Shown piece after piece: positions 45,914-56,972 of a stretch of 64,000 bases of DNA. The notes under the pieces were generated by a model. That model saw nothing but the letters and a program-made list of their open reading frames with translations, ran no database searches and was not told the DNA's origin. The stretch's first letter is position 1, and every line of letters starts with the position of its first letter. This stretch comes from Hordeum vulgare subsp. vulgare (Eukaryota > Streptophyta > Magnoliopsida > Poales > Poaceae), in assembly GCF_904849725.1 (NCBI RefSeq), contig NC_058521.1:141512744-141576743 (forward strand). The letters are read 5' to 3'. The position numbers were made by a program, and so were the translations under genes.

Positions 45914-47530
45914 TTGCTTCTCCGTGTGTTTCCCTACAATGCACATTGTGCCTCGTGGAGGCGTCAAACTTATTTGTGTTTTCAACAACTTGTTAAGGCT
46001 TGTAATAACTGGGTGACTGCTTGAATGTTTTCTTTGCCTCGTTTCTTTCATGTTTGTTGTGATACTCTGTGTCGGCAAGGCCCGGACTACTCATACCTTA
46101 TCTGCCATTAAACCGACCAGATTCCAAGACAACCCAAGAGATGAGGGGCTATGGGTCGAGTTAGGCTCCTGAGTCGCGATGCTGAGGAGTCCCCCTTGAC
46201 GTGTGAGCAGCCCTCATGAGAGGAACGCGGCGAGGATTTTGAAACTTCAGAACACCTTCAGCACTCTGCGTCGGCACGGCCCGCGCCGCGCATACCTCCT
46301 CCGTCATTGGACCAACCGGATACCAGGATGGCCCAAAGGGGGAAGGGGCTACGAGCACAGTTAGGCCCCTAAGTCGCAATGCTCAGGAGTCGCCCTTGAC
46401 GTACGAACGACTCCAGTGTCCCTCCTAAGAACCTGACAATTTGAGACTCCCAAACTCCCTCAGCACTCTGCGTCAGCAGGGCCCGCCCCGTGCGTACCTC
46501 CGCTTCTGTTGGGCCGCCTAGGTGGCCCAAGAGGGAAGGGGCTACGGGCGCAGTTTCGGCTACTGAGTTGCGATGCTCAGGAGTCTCCCTTGACGTACGA
46601 GTTACTCCAGCGTTCTCCCTAAGAGATTTTAAGTGGCTTGTTGAGCGCACTAGGCTCTGCATCGGTAGGGCCCGACCCGCGCATACCTCCACCCTATTGA
46701 ACCGACCGGATTCTAGGATGGCCCAAGAGGGAAGGGACTACGGGTGCAGTTAAGCCCGTGAGTTGCGATACTCAGGGGTCCCCCTTATCGTACGAGTGGC
46801 TCTGTACCTCCAGTTGTCTTTCCCCCGCACTGGATGTGGGCATAGTCGTAGGTGGACTCGGTTGACTTCCTGGCCAGCTGTGAGCATAGTCATTGGCGGA
46901 CTGTGTTGATTTCCTGGCCAGCTGTGAGCATAGTCATTCGTGGACTGTGTTGATTTCCTGGCCAGCTGTGGGCCTAGTCATTGGTGGATTGTGTTGATTG
47001 ACTTCGTCTTCTCCCCAGCGCGGAGCGTAGGGATGCCACTACGCATGGGAGGGACCCCTCCACATCCTCGGGGGGGCCACGGGCGTATACAGTTGCAACT
47101 CGTTATTACGTGAGAGTGTCACGGTGGGGGGTATATGGTTGGTCGCGAGGGCGCTTTGGCCTCGCGAGTGTCCCTACGCCTGAGGCATAGGTGCCTGATT
47201 CCTTTTGAGTCTTCACCCAACACGGAGCATAGGTCATCCACTCGGCATGGGAGGGACCCCTCCGCGTCCTCGAGGGGGGCCGGGCGTATACAGCTGCAGC
47301 TCGTTATTACATGAGAGTGTCACTGTGGGGGTGTATGTGGGAGGTCGCGAGGACGCTTTGGCCTCGCGAGTGTCCCTACCCCCGAGGCATAGGCGCCTGA
47401 TTCCTTTTGGGTCATTGGTAAACCCTGCTGACTTCTTCTTCTTCGAAAGTGAGGCAGGGTGTCTGCTGCGTGAGGAGGCCTGCAAGGATAAGCTTCGACC
47501 GGAGCCCCCAAGCGGGGGGCCGACTGCCCA
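45914..47530. repeat. Three tandem-repeat families between E's antisense gene and protease
   Basis: (1) About 46069-46840: four ~195-bp units beginning near actctgcgtcggcacggccc (about 46069, 46258, 46462, 46655). (2) About 46850-47000: three to four ~62-bp units with ggccagctgtgagcatagtc. (3) About 47002-47205 and 47206-47405: two ~200-bp units with gggagggacccctccgcgtc. Frames crossing these are repeat artefacts. Confidence 0.75.
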
Positions 47531-48271
47531 ATGATGCAAGCAAGGTAGAATGTTAGGGTTCAATGTTGATGCGAAAGAAACAACTGAAGGATGCGTAAAT
47601 GAAAGTGCCGGCTGGGGAGTGCCCTGAACTCCTGGAGGCCACATGGCCCTGTGGGCGCCCTCGGACATACTGAGCCAAAAAGTTACCTGGCAGCAGCCAA
47701 AAAAGTCACATGGCGGCCATGCCGCTGAAGTGCCAAGCGCGTCGTCGGCGCCCGACCTCCTGCTTCCACGATCGCGACCCTCACGGGTCCACCGTCCCCC
47801 AAGGCTCGGGTCCTTCGCTTGGCCCGAGCATCTCCTCCTCTTCCTCACCACGCCCCATCAGGCAAGGCATGAGCATGTCCTGATGGAGCCGCCGGTAGGG
47901 GGCAGCCGAGTTCCCTAGCCTAAAGGTCATGGTGGTGCCGGCAACCGGGCGCACCCACCGATGGTCAGGTCACTTGTGACAGCAGGGGCCTTGAGCCATA
48001 GCTCTATCGATCGCGGGTGCGTTGATGCAGATGCGGGGCCAATCGACCGTGCCGACGACGGCGAGTGCGATTGGTGATGCAGGGCAGTCCCTGCCTCGCA
48101 CGGCCTGGGCCTCTTGTAGTTCTTGGATTGCTTTGATGACGGACTCAAGGGAGTTGGGCGAACGCCCGTCGGAGTGTGCCCTCTGGTTGTGCTCGAGCGC
48201 CACCCTCGCCTCACTGGTCAGGTCGGGAAGCTCTCCACTGGGAGCCCCTAGTCCTGACCCAAGAGGAGCGC
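47531..48271. other. Spacer where pol would be expected in E; nothing recognised
   Basis: It is GC-rich sequence. Minus-strand frames (for example 48203-47970, NSLESVIKAIQELQEAQAV) match no RT, RNase H or integrase motif that I can see. This is the only space for pol between protease and repeats, and it is too short. Confidence 0.55.
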
Positions 48272-49039
48272 CTAGCGCACCTTCCTATGCGATGGGAGGC
48301 AAGACCCCGTCCCCGGGCATGGATCCCGAAGTCCGATGGCACTCCACAGGGAGGAGCTGCTTCTTCTTCTTACATGGGTCCTCGTGAGGTGGCTCGTCTT
48401 TTTCTCGTCCGAGCGTTTCGCCGACGCGACGCGGTAGGCACGCTCGAGTGCACAGACGACATCCTTTTCATCGCAGGCGATGGTGATGACGCCACCGCTC
48501 CCTGGCATCTTGAGTACGTTATAGCCATGGTGGGTCACTGCCATGAACTTGGCGAGAGCCAGGTACCCAAGGATCGCGTTGTATGGTAGGTGGATGTGCG
48601 TGACGTCGAAGACGATGATCTCTATGTGGTAGTTCTTGCTGTCACCGGAGGTGACTGGCAGATGCACCTGTCCGATGGGCAAGGTGGACCCTTCCGTGAC
48701 TCCTGAGAAGGGCCTGGTCGGCATGAGTTGTTCGTATGGCAGCTCGAGTGTCTCGAAGGTCTCGACCAAGAGGACGTTGAGCCCCACTCCACTATCGATT
48801 AGGGTCTTGGTGACGAGGACGTTGCCGATGGTCGGGGTGCACATCATGGGGAGCTTGCCAGCCATGAATGAGCACCTGAGCTGATCACCTAGGTCGAAGG
48901 TGATGGTGGTCTGGGACCTGTTGAGGGGGCACATCGCTTCAGGCTTCGGGAGGGTCGCATTCACCTCCCGGGCAAACTGCTTGAAGGCGCGGTTCGAGGC
49001 TGGGGTCTGGAGGCTGCCCAGGATGGAGGCCACCGCCAT
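48272..49039 (-). pseudogene. Tat-type aspartic protease, element E
   Basis: ITFDLGDQLRCSFMAGKLPMMCTPTIG leads to TLIDSGVGLNVLLVETFETL, where D-S-G keeps the canonical aspartic-protease triad and related elements show DGGSGLN. ITVFDV-type strands and HLPYNAILGYLALAKFMAV follow, then KMPGSGGVITI. The frame is open over 255 residues, but the C-terminal ~40 residues are basic and look shifted. No RT follows. Confidence 0.8.
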
Positions 49040-50736
49040 GACCTCCTGGAAGCCCCCAGCGGGGGCAGCCCAGCCTCCCGAGGGCGAGCCTCACGAGGCT
49101 GACCGCATCATTGCCCCTCCTGAGGGTCGGCGCGCCAGCGGTCGTCCCGAGCCTGGTCGCACCAGCGGTCCTCCTGAGGCTGGCCGAGCCAACAGTGTTC
49201 ATGAGGCTATTCATGCCACCCCTGACGCGGCTCCCGGTCATCCGAGCGGCCTCCACTGCGATCACTGCCGCACGCAAAGCCTCTGTCTCCCCGTCCGGGG
49301 CGCCTGCTGAAGTGCTCGGCACGGACCAGTCAGAGTTCGTGGCACTCGGAGGTATCATGGCCGCTGGTGCCGTGGAATATGCACGTTGGCCCCCCTCCTG
49401 ACGGAGGCTCTCCCCCTCGGCCGTACTTCTCCTCGGGCTCGGCTGTGAGCACCGTCGGAGCCTTGTGCTTCATCTCCTTGGCCTTGGTCTTCTTCTCTTC
49501 TGGTTCTCCCGCCTGAGGCCCGAGGAGCGAGAGGCGACCTTCTTCATCCCTGACGCACTTGTTTGCCAGGTTGAACATCTCCAGTGCAGTGCTCATTTCA
49601 TCACTCATGGCGAGCTCCTCATTCATCTTGAGGTCGGTGACTTCGTCGGAGAAGGCTGAAATGACGGCCTCGTTCGACGCCTTGGGGATCTTGAGGCGCA
49701 TGACCATGAAGTGCTATATGGACATGTGCAGGGTCTCCCCCTCCTGTCGCATGATGCGCCGTAGGTCATTCACGGTGGGAGCATGGTCGCGGGTGCCCTG
49801 GAAATTGGCGATGAAGCGTTCGCGTAGATCATCCGAGGAGGTGATGGACACCCTTGGGAGGTTGAGGAGCCAGGAGAGCGTGCCTCCCTTGAGTGACATG
49901 GCGAACCAGCACGCCATGACCTTATCGCCCCCTCATGCCGCCCTGATACTCAGCGTGTAGAGTTGCAGGAACTCAGCCGGGTCCAGTGTGTCGTCATAGC
50001 GCGGGGGTAGGTCGGCCTTGAACTTGTCGGGCCACGAAGTTCGGTAGAGCTCAGGGGCGATGGGGAGGAACCCCACCGTCTAGACAGGTGCATCGCGCGC
50101 GAGGGCGACCTGGTCCTATTGTTCCAATGGGTCTGCTTCAAGTGGGGCACGCTCGCGGCGCGGGATTTGCAGTGTCGAGAATGCGCGCGCATCGACGTAT
50201 GGCCGAGGAACCACCCGACAGCTTGCTTCATCATCTGTCCTCGCCCTGGGTTCGTGAGCCCGATCGGAGGGACGCGCTTCCTGCCTAGGCTCGGGGTGCA
50301 TGCCATGCCGCGGAGGTGGGGGTGGCGCGTCTTACTCCTCGTCGTTTGGTAGGGACGGCTGGGGTCGAAATGAGTAGGAGATCGTCGCGGGATCGCCGAC
50401 ACTGGCGACGAGCTCCTCGATGCGCTGGAGCCAGTCAGGGCCGGGCCGATAGCGGAGCAGCTCGGCGGCCACGGCGAGCGCGTGCCGTCCATGCGGCATC
50501 TCTGGCCGGGCGCGCGAGGCCGATCCGGAAGCCCGAACGAGCGCCGGAGTGGCAGTGCGGCCGTCGGGCTGCTCGGTAGCCGGCTGGGAGGAACCTTGTT
50601 GTTCTTGAGCATCGGGGCCCGTGGCGGCGTTCACCATGGGCGATGGTGACCAGCACGCACCGGCGGGGCCCATGGGCGGTGTCTGAGCAACAAGGGTGGC
50701 GCGGCGCTCGGCGCGAGCCCGACGAGCATCAGCCAT
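49040..50736 (-). pseudogene. Tat-type gag, element E
   Basis: The start at 50736 reads MADARRARAERRATLVAQ, 72 nt inside the LTR. The N-terminal Ala/Arg/Pro-rich part (50736-50332) includes LLRYRPGPDWLQRIEELV. The frame is lost until the capsid core at 49917-49714, MACWFAMSLKGGTLSWLLNLP and DDLRERFIANFQGT. The next frame (49707-49330) has EMFNLANKCVRDEEGRLSL and a Cys/His finger-like CIFHGTSGHDTSEC. A stop at about 49711 and several shifts break it. It ends next to protease. Confidence 0.8.
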
Positions 50737-50787
50737 TGGAGCGGCAAAGCTTGGTGAAGGCGGATCTTGGAGGAAACCTTGAAACGC

Positions 50788-50805
50788 CCCCTACCTGGTG
50801 CGCCA
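50788..50805 (-). other. Primer-binding site of element E
   Basis: The minus strand reads tggcgcaccaggtagggg, 2 nt inside the LTR end. I recognise it as a common Gypsy primer-site type, but the exact tRNA is not certain. Confidence 0.7.
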
Positions 50806-50807
50806 AA

Positions 50808-51689
50808 TATCGGATTTCGGGCTCCGCAAAACCCTAAAGATTCGAACTTAGAGGCATGTACGAAGATCTCTCACGGGCTCGCCTCACCTAACTCGCTACT
50901 CGCTAGGGATGGCAAAGAACTCACTCGATGGTGAGGAAGACACAGAACACGACAGTTTACCCAGGTTCGGGCCGTTGAGAAGCGTAATACCCTACTCCTG
51001 CTTTGGTGGATTGCCTCTCGTGGAGGTTGGTGGATGAACTAGTACAAAGTTCGAGGGCCTCCGGAGGCTAGGTGGCCTTTGTGTGGTGCCAGTGAGCGAA
51101 TTGATGAATCTTCGTGTCCCTATTAAGTAACCTACTCTATATATATATAGTGACGGCCCCGGTCCTCTTCCCTTATCGTTTCGGCTGGAAGGGATCCCAC
51201 AACAGCCAATCTTTAAGGGGAAACATGGGAACATGCTACCCTGCCCAAAGGTGGTCTTCGCCTACAAAGTGGCTGCCAGCGCTGCAGGGACGGGTCCAGG
51301 GATGACGTCTGTCGTGCTGGCGGGCGGTGATGGCTTTGTTGCACTAGAAAGGAAACCTTTGGGAGATTCCTTGGGAACCCTGGTACGTCCATGCCCCCTA
51401 TGCACTAAAAGGGAAAGTGCTACGTCCAGCTGTATGTTGCTCGCTTATGCTTCCTCCGCGTCATCCTTGAGTCCAGAGATTGGGTCTCGCCTCGGAATAT
51501 CCACCGCTCCTAAGGGGTCCTGACGAGGCCCCCTGCGGGTCTTGACGTTGTTCCTCCTCGCGAGGCTTGGCCCCTCGCGAGGCCTTGCCTTGAGTGGTAT
51601 CGCGCCCGATCGTGCTTGCTTCATGAAGTGGGCCACCCCTGGGCCACAGGCAGGCAGGTCTGGGTACCCCCATTCCCAGAACACCGACA
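50808..51689 (-). repeat. 5' LTR of element E
   Basis: On the minus strand it starts TGTCGGTGTTCTGGGAATGG and ends near tatcgg on the plus strand (TG expected, TA seen). Length is 882 bp. From 51023 onward it matches 18931-19592. Confidence 0.9.
51137..51150 (-). promoter_or_regulatory. TATA box of element E
   Basis: ctatatatatatag lies mid-LTR, with a purine/pyrimidine-rich leader downstream on the minus strand. It would drive E's genomic RNA. Confidence 0.5.
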
Positions 51690-52427
51690 GTCTTTTGTTT
51701 TATTTTGCTATTTGTAATAAAATATCAGATCTGAAAATCTTTTCTGAGAGAGTCCTCACATAGCTACGTAATTGTTTGACTACTCATTGATTTTCACTTA
51801 TATCTTTTTTAAGTACTTTGATTGAATTGCTCTAGTACTTCACTTATAGCTTTTGAGAACGGTGGTACTGTTATTTTGAAGAAATATGCTCTCATGCCTC
51901 ACTTGGATTATTTTGAGAGTTAGTAGAAACTTTGAAGAAATCTTCACTTTTATTATTTTGAGAGTTAAAAAATTTAAAGAAACTTGTGCTCTCGTTCTTC
52001 ACTTTTATTTGTTTGAGAGCTTTATATTAGCGGTGGCAACTTGCTTTAAATGAAATTGGTCCCAAAGTGATAGATATCCAAGGGATATATAATAAAAACT
52101 TTCATGAATATAATTGGATGTTAAACTTGATTCTTTGCAATAGTTTTGCGATACAAAGATAGTGATACGTGAGTTGTGTTGATGAGTAATTGTGCTTTAG
52201 TAAGAATATTTGTTTAAAGGTTTGTGATTCCCTATGCATGAACATTAAGTCAATAATTATGCTATGAAATTACACCCTACTAGTGCTGCATTATTCAGTG
52301 TTAGTTATGTTTAGTGTTAGTTTATGATGGTTTTCATTCCTTGGTTGGGCGATTCTCAATCTATTTGCTAGCCTTCACTTGTACTAAGCGGGAATGCTGC
52401 TTGTGGATCTAAATCCTAAACCCAAAT
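51690..52427. other. AT-rich segment between elements E and G, unassigned
   Basis: It is 738 bp with no coding frame of note. Degenerate internal echoes occur (cacttttattattttgagag and cttcacttttatttgtttgagag). It resembles non-coding Triticeae retroelement sequence in style, but I cannot name it. It is the site into which E (and perhaps G) inserted. Confidence 0.45.
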
Positions 52428-54182
52428 TGTGGGGACCCTGACTTGCTAGTCGAGAATCGCCGTGCTCAGTGATCCCAGAGATCAATGCTCACTGAACACA
52501 GATACTGAATAAAGAATCTTACATCCAAGTACCGACTATTATTACATTACGTGACCGAAGGGTCAAGTTCACAAGACAGGGCCTAAGGCCAAATCACACG
52601 AGTACACTAATAGCGGAAAAACAAATGGGCTAAGCAGGTGCCCATGCCATCAAGCCTACACCGACAGGCATTCTGACTTGGAAGCGTCCTAGTTCGCAGG
52701 GGTGTCGCCGAAGACGTACTCATCTCCAAACTCCGGTCCTTCCATGTCTGGTCAATAACATAACCAGTGGCAAGCCAATGAGTACTTTGAATGTACTCGC
52801 AAACAGCCCATGATATGAACAATGAAAGTGAAAGATATAAATATCATGCATTTCTAGTATAACTCATCGGGGTGGAATGATCATGTATATCCATCAATTA
52901 AAGAATTACTCTTGAAGAACAGGTTACAGATAGCAACTTATCTGTTGAGGGCTGAACCATCCGGTTCACCCTATATGCCAAGTCACCGAACTTGGTCATA
53001 TCCTCAATGTATCAGTCGAGGGCTGAACCATCCGGGTTCAACCTATATGCCAAGTCACCGAACTTGGTCATATTGTTACTTTCATAACAACACCTTTTTC
53101 CAACACCACACATACTCTATCACACACACTTGGTTTATGCGGAAATATCAGGACGTAGTTTAAGAAGGATTACCCAACTGTCCTTCACCGTGGACACGGC
53201 TATTCGAATAGTTTACACTCCGTAGAGGTAGTACGCTGGACCCACGAGATCCGGGAAACTTCCGTGTCATCCACGACTCGCGGTATATCACATACCCGAG
53301 GTAAGTACCCGATCAATGCCTTTCCCCTGACGATACTAGACAAAGAGGTCCACTCGTTTGGTACCCAGCCCACATGTCGTACATCTTACGAGCACAAACT
53401 ATGGACCGTACCGACCATGCGGGGACCAACGGTGTGACTGGAACTCATAAAAATGGCATAATCATCCTTCCCGGCACGACCCCGTCACGGGAGTGACTAC
53501 AATCACTCCCGCCACTAGTAATGTGGCTCTTTGCTAGCACCGAACAGAGTAATTAACATAGCTCCGTCCCATAAGGGGTAACGAGGTCGTACTGGTAAGG
53601 TTGGGACGGTCGACACATCTTAAATCTAATCCCATTTCCGAAACCTTACTCACACAAATACCGGGTGCATCACTTCACCAAAAGTGACCACCTAACTCAT
53701 CATCACCCTCGGGCATTAGTGGCACCCGACGGGGTTTTCGTAAACTCTTGCTTTATGACAACATCAACATGCTTATGAATAATACTACTTCTATCTTTAC
53801 TTGTCAACATGGTATTAGGATGACCCTAAGGGGTAGAGTCAAGCTCAATGCAAAGTACTCCGGAGGAACCTTCGGTAAAATCATATCAAATGATTACCGG
53901 TACTTATGATCATATGCAACGGGAATACTTGCTATTATAACATGCAAAGTGACATATGCTCAGTCATGGTCAAAGGGCTGCTTGCCTTGGTGAACTAAGT
54001 ATCCGGGGTCTTCGAGTTCTTCCGCTCTGATTCTCTCGTCACACGGCTTTTCTATCGTTGATAAAAACAATAAATAAGAAATAGCTCACACAGAAACAGT
54101 CCACAAAGTCATTCTAAAAATGTTCCCTATTACTGATAAATCTAAGATATCATTGAAAAATGACTGCCTTAATTTTCCTTGA

Positions 54183-54485
54183 GGCCTCATTTGGTTAAGG
54201 GGGATTGGGGAGGTTTTGACAGGAAAATCCCCGGGGGGGGGGGGGGGGGGGCAGAAACCCCACAGATCCTCGGGGCCCATTTGATAGGAGGGGTTTGCTT
54301 AACCCAATCCCCTCCGTTCCCCTTCAATCCCTTCCTATCCATGTGTTTCAAAACCCTCTTCGGACAACTAGTGGAAGCAAAACCCCGGGGATTTGAGACG
54401 ATTGGGTGGAACAAAGGGATTCACCCAATCCCCTGAAATCCCTCCCTCTCAAAACCTCTCCAATCCCCCTTAAGCAAACGAGGCA
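54183..54485. mobile_element. MITE in the 3' LTR of element G
   Basis: The ends are inverted repeats of ~34 bp: gcctcatttggttaaggggg at the left, and its near-complement ...cccttaagcaaacgaggc at the right. The other LTR of G (near 62464) lacks it, giving an empty-site comparison. It has no coding capacity and includes a run of ~18-19 G near 54233. Target duplication is unclear (tga/tgg at best). PIF/Harbinger is my guess from the GGCCTCATTTGG-type end. Confidence 0.75.
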
Positions 54486-55324
54486 TGGAGGAATATTTTC
54501 TAAAAACAACCAAGCACAAGCAAAACTATTTCATTCTAGCCCTTTTTAATATTATAAAATAGATTAGTTGCTGGGAAAATTCACCTAAGCATATCATTAA
54601 ATACTACACATTTTTAGAAGAATAAAAGTGGAAGAATTATATTTTTACACTGGTTAATTGTTTTTATAAAAATCTTAGAAATCCAGGTTTAAAAATAAAA
54701 GAAAAACACACGCAAGCTCCTGGCCTGGCTCGGCCCAGAGCTGGACTGGCCCATGGCCAGCCGACGGCCTACCCAGGCGGGCGCGCCATAAGGTTTGAAC
54801 CTGACACGGGGGCCCTGCGGTCAGTAGCCGAGGCCAGCGCAGTGGAGGAGGCTGGGCCACCCACAGGTGGGGTACACCTGTCGGGGTCGTCTCCTACCTC
54901 CAGCCAGAGAGGAGGAGCAGGACGCCGACGTGGTTGCCGACGTGCTCAAGATCCAACGAGCACGGGAATGGCTTCGCCAGACCGTCGCCTACCTGCTAGT
55001 GGTCGAAACGATGACGGGGACGCAGGGGTTCACCGGTGACGTGGAGGCCGTGGCAGAGGGGTCTCGGGAAGTGGTCGAGGGGCTGGCGAGAGACACGGAA
55101 AAGCTCGGGCGAGTTAGGGGAAAGCTTCCTGGGGTCAAGGGGGTCAGATTGGTGGGTCGAGGGGTGCAGAAGCCGTCGTGTAGTCGGAGATCGACCGAAG
55201 CTCCGAGGCAGAGGGGCATCAGTCGATCTCGAGCACCGGGGCTCTGCTGGTTTGCTAGGGTGGCTAGGGAGGTGCTGGTGGTTGCGGCGAAGCTATGTGA
55301 GGTGTGTTGGAGCGAGGGGGAGGG

Positions 55325-55334
55325 CTATTTATAG
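55325..55334 (-). promoter_or_regulatory. TATA box in G's LTR
   Basis: The minus strand reads ctataaatag, followed by a C/A-rich GC-high leader. The open frame 54867-55334 (plus) overlaps this leader in antisense and is probably meaningless. Confidence 0.55.
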
Positions 55335-56972
55335 GCTCGCAACGATGAGCAGACCCGGGAGCGTCGTTGACTCACTGTGGCGCGCATGGGGGTGCAGAGA
55401 GACGTTGGGGTTGAAACCACGGTCTCAGGACGTGGTATTGGACTGCCCGAACCGTCTGTTGCAGAGAGAGAGAGAGGAGAGTCGTGCATTCATGGCCGCG
55501 CAAGCTTGGCCAAATCTGGAGCACGCGGGCAGTATCGCGTCAGCTCTAGTGCGAGAGAGGAGGGGCCCTGAGGTTTGCCCGACGCAGATGGGTTGTCGGG
55601 GAAGAGGTTGGACATCTCGCGGGAGGCTGGAACTGGCCGAGGGCGTCGCCCCCACCTCGGTGACTCCCGGTAGCGCGCCCAGAGCGCAGTTTTGGCATGC
55701 CACGGCATGCTGGTGTGCTCTGAGGCACTTTGAACGTGTCTAGCATGTCCTGGCACTTGCTGGGGGTGTGGCTAGCCGTTTGGTTTTAGTGGGAGCTTCG
55801 TCTGGTCAAAGGAGGCAAGAAATACTGGTGCTGTCAGTCATGAACTGAGGTCTAAATTGGGGTTTTTGGCATTTCCACTTTGAACCAATGAGGGGCCATT
55901 TGACTGGGGTTAGATACAGGTGATGGCTGCGTAATCTAAGAGTTTGAAGCAAAGGAGTTTGGTTTAGCTGTGGCTAAGGTGGCTTTTTCCTATCTGTCAG
56001 AAGGTGTTCGACAGTGATTACAGGGGTTTGCACCCCACCACTGGTGCTGATACTTAATAGGTTTGGTTTTGCTGATAAACCATGGAGTTCCACCAAATTT
56101 GAGCTCCAATGGACAAGTTTAGCTTTGTAAACTTGAAATCACTCCAATATGACCAAATATGTTCCTTCCAAAGGGAGTGTGGGCAAACTAAGTCCCACAA
56201 ATCCCATTTTTTGGTGTAGAACCCTCATTTGAGGTATTAGACACCCTTGCAAAGTTTTAGCCTCATTGCACAAACTTCGCTATGTAGAGTTGCTCTAACT
56301 TGATTTTGGACACACATGGTTTTTGGGGTATTTGGGGTCCTTATCCACCTTTGATCATGGTGAAATTTATGTGGACTCCAAACAGGGCTTAGGGACATCA
56401 CTGGAATTTTCTAGGAATTTATTGAGAATATTTCCTATGGAAATATTTCAAAATGGCAAAACAGACAGAAATATCCTTTATAGTTTTAATCAATAAATAT
56501 AATATAAAACGGGGTTTAAAATCTTATGTATGGAATATATATATATCCTTCTGATCATCTCTAAATTTAATCTGATTTTTCCAAAGCAGAATAGTATATT
56601 TCCATGTTGGAATACCAATTCTGACCTTAGAAATGGACAGATTACTTAATTAGGAAAATACTCACAAAAATAATTATTTTTGTGGTTTTGAAATATAAGA
56701 ATAGGTAAAAATCAGATTACCAAATATGAGTAGTAGCACTGCTTGCTATCACGGACATGTAGTGCAACTCAAGGTGGTTTAGCTTTGGTTATCAAGGTTT
56801 TTGGAAATCAGTAAAATACCAAAAAGGAATTTTAGGGTTTTGAAACCTCACCTGACCATGCATAGAAGCATACAATGTCAATCATGGCACTCACAACATT
56901 AGTTTTGAAAAAGTTTTAACAAGCTCAGAATTTTACAACACAGACACGTGTTAGCAAAAACAGGGTGTGACA

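Larger units (their letters stand above)
18931..51689 (-). mobile_element. Element E: Tat-type Ty3/Gypsy element lacking RT and integrase, split by B and F
   Basis: On the minus strand, from the right: 5' LTR (51689-50808), primer site tggcgcaccaggtagggg, gag (50736-49040), protease (49039-48272), then tandem repeats and an antisense gene, then the 3' LTR (19592 leftwards). No RT, RNase H or integrase sequence is found between protease and the antisense gene. F (20001-43380) is inserted in the antisense gene and B in the left LTR. Primer-site type, gag and the antisense ORF fit the Tat lineage. Left LTR end and target duplication lie outside the window. Confidence 0.85.
52428..56972 (-). repeat. 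3' LTR of element G
   Basis: It is 4545 bp including a ~303-bp MITE. The first ~2.4 kb match 60744-62841. It contains two ~70-bp direct repeats (about 52948-53071: gggctgaaccatccgg...ccaagtcaccgaacttggtc). The part 54867-56972 has no second copy in the window. No coding content is supported. Confidence 0.9.

Noticed and set aside
46161..46692. Minus-strand frames with similar peptides (SAEGVLKFQ...; SAEGVWESQ...)
   Set aside because: The similarity comes from the ~195-bp tandem repeat; there is no consistent start or length.
52912..53163. 83-residue frame also found at 61200-61451
   Set aside because: Both are the same place in the two LTRs of G and contain an internal direct repeat. Conservation is by LTR homology, not coding.
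54867..55334. 155-residue plus-strand frame in the LTR of G
   Set aside because: It lies antisense to the GC-rich leader behind the LTR's TATA box, and no recognisable motif is present. A GC-rich chance frame is the simpler reading.
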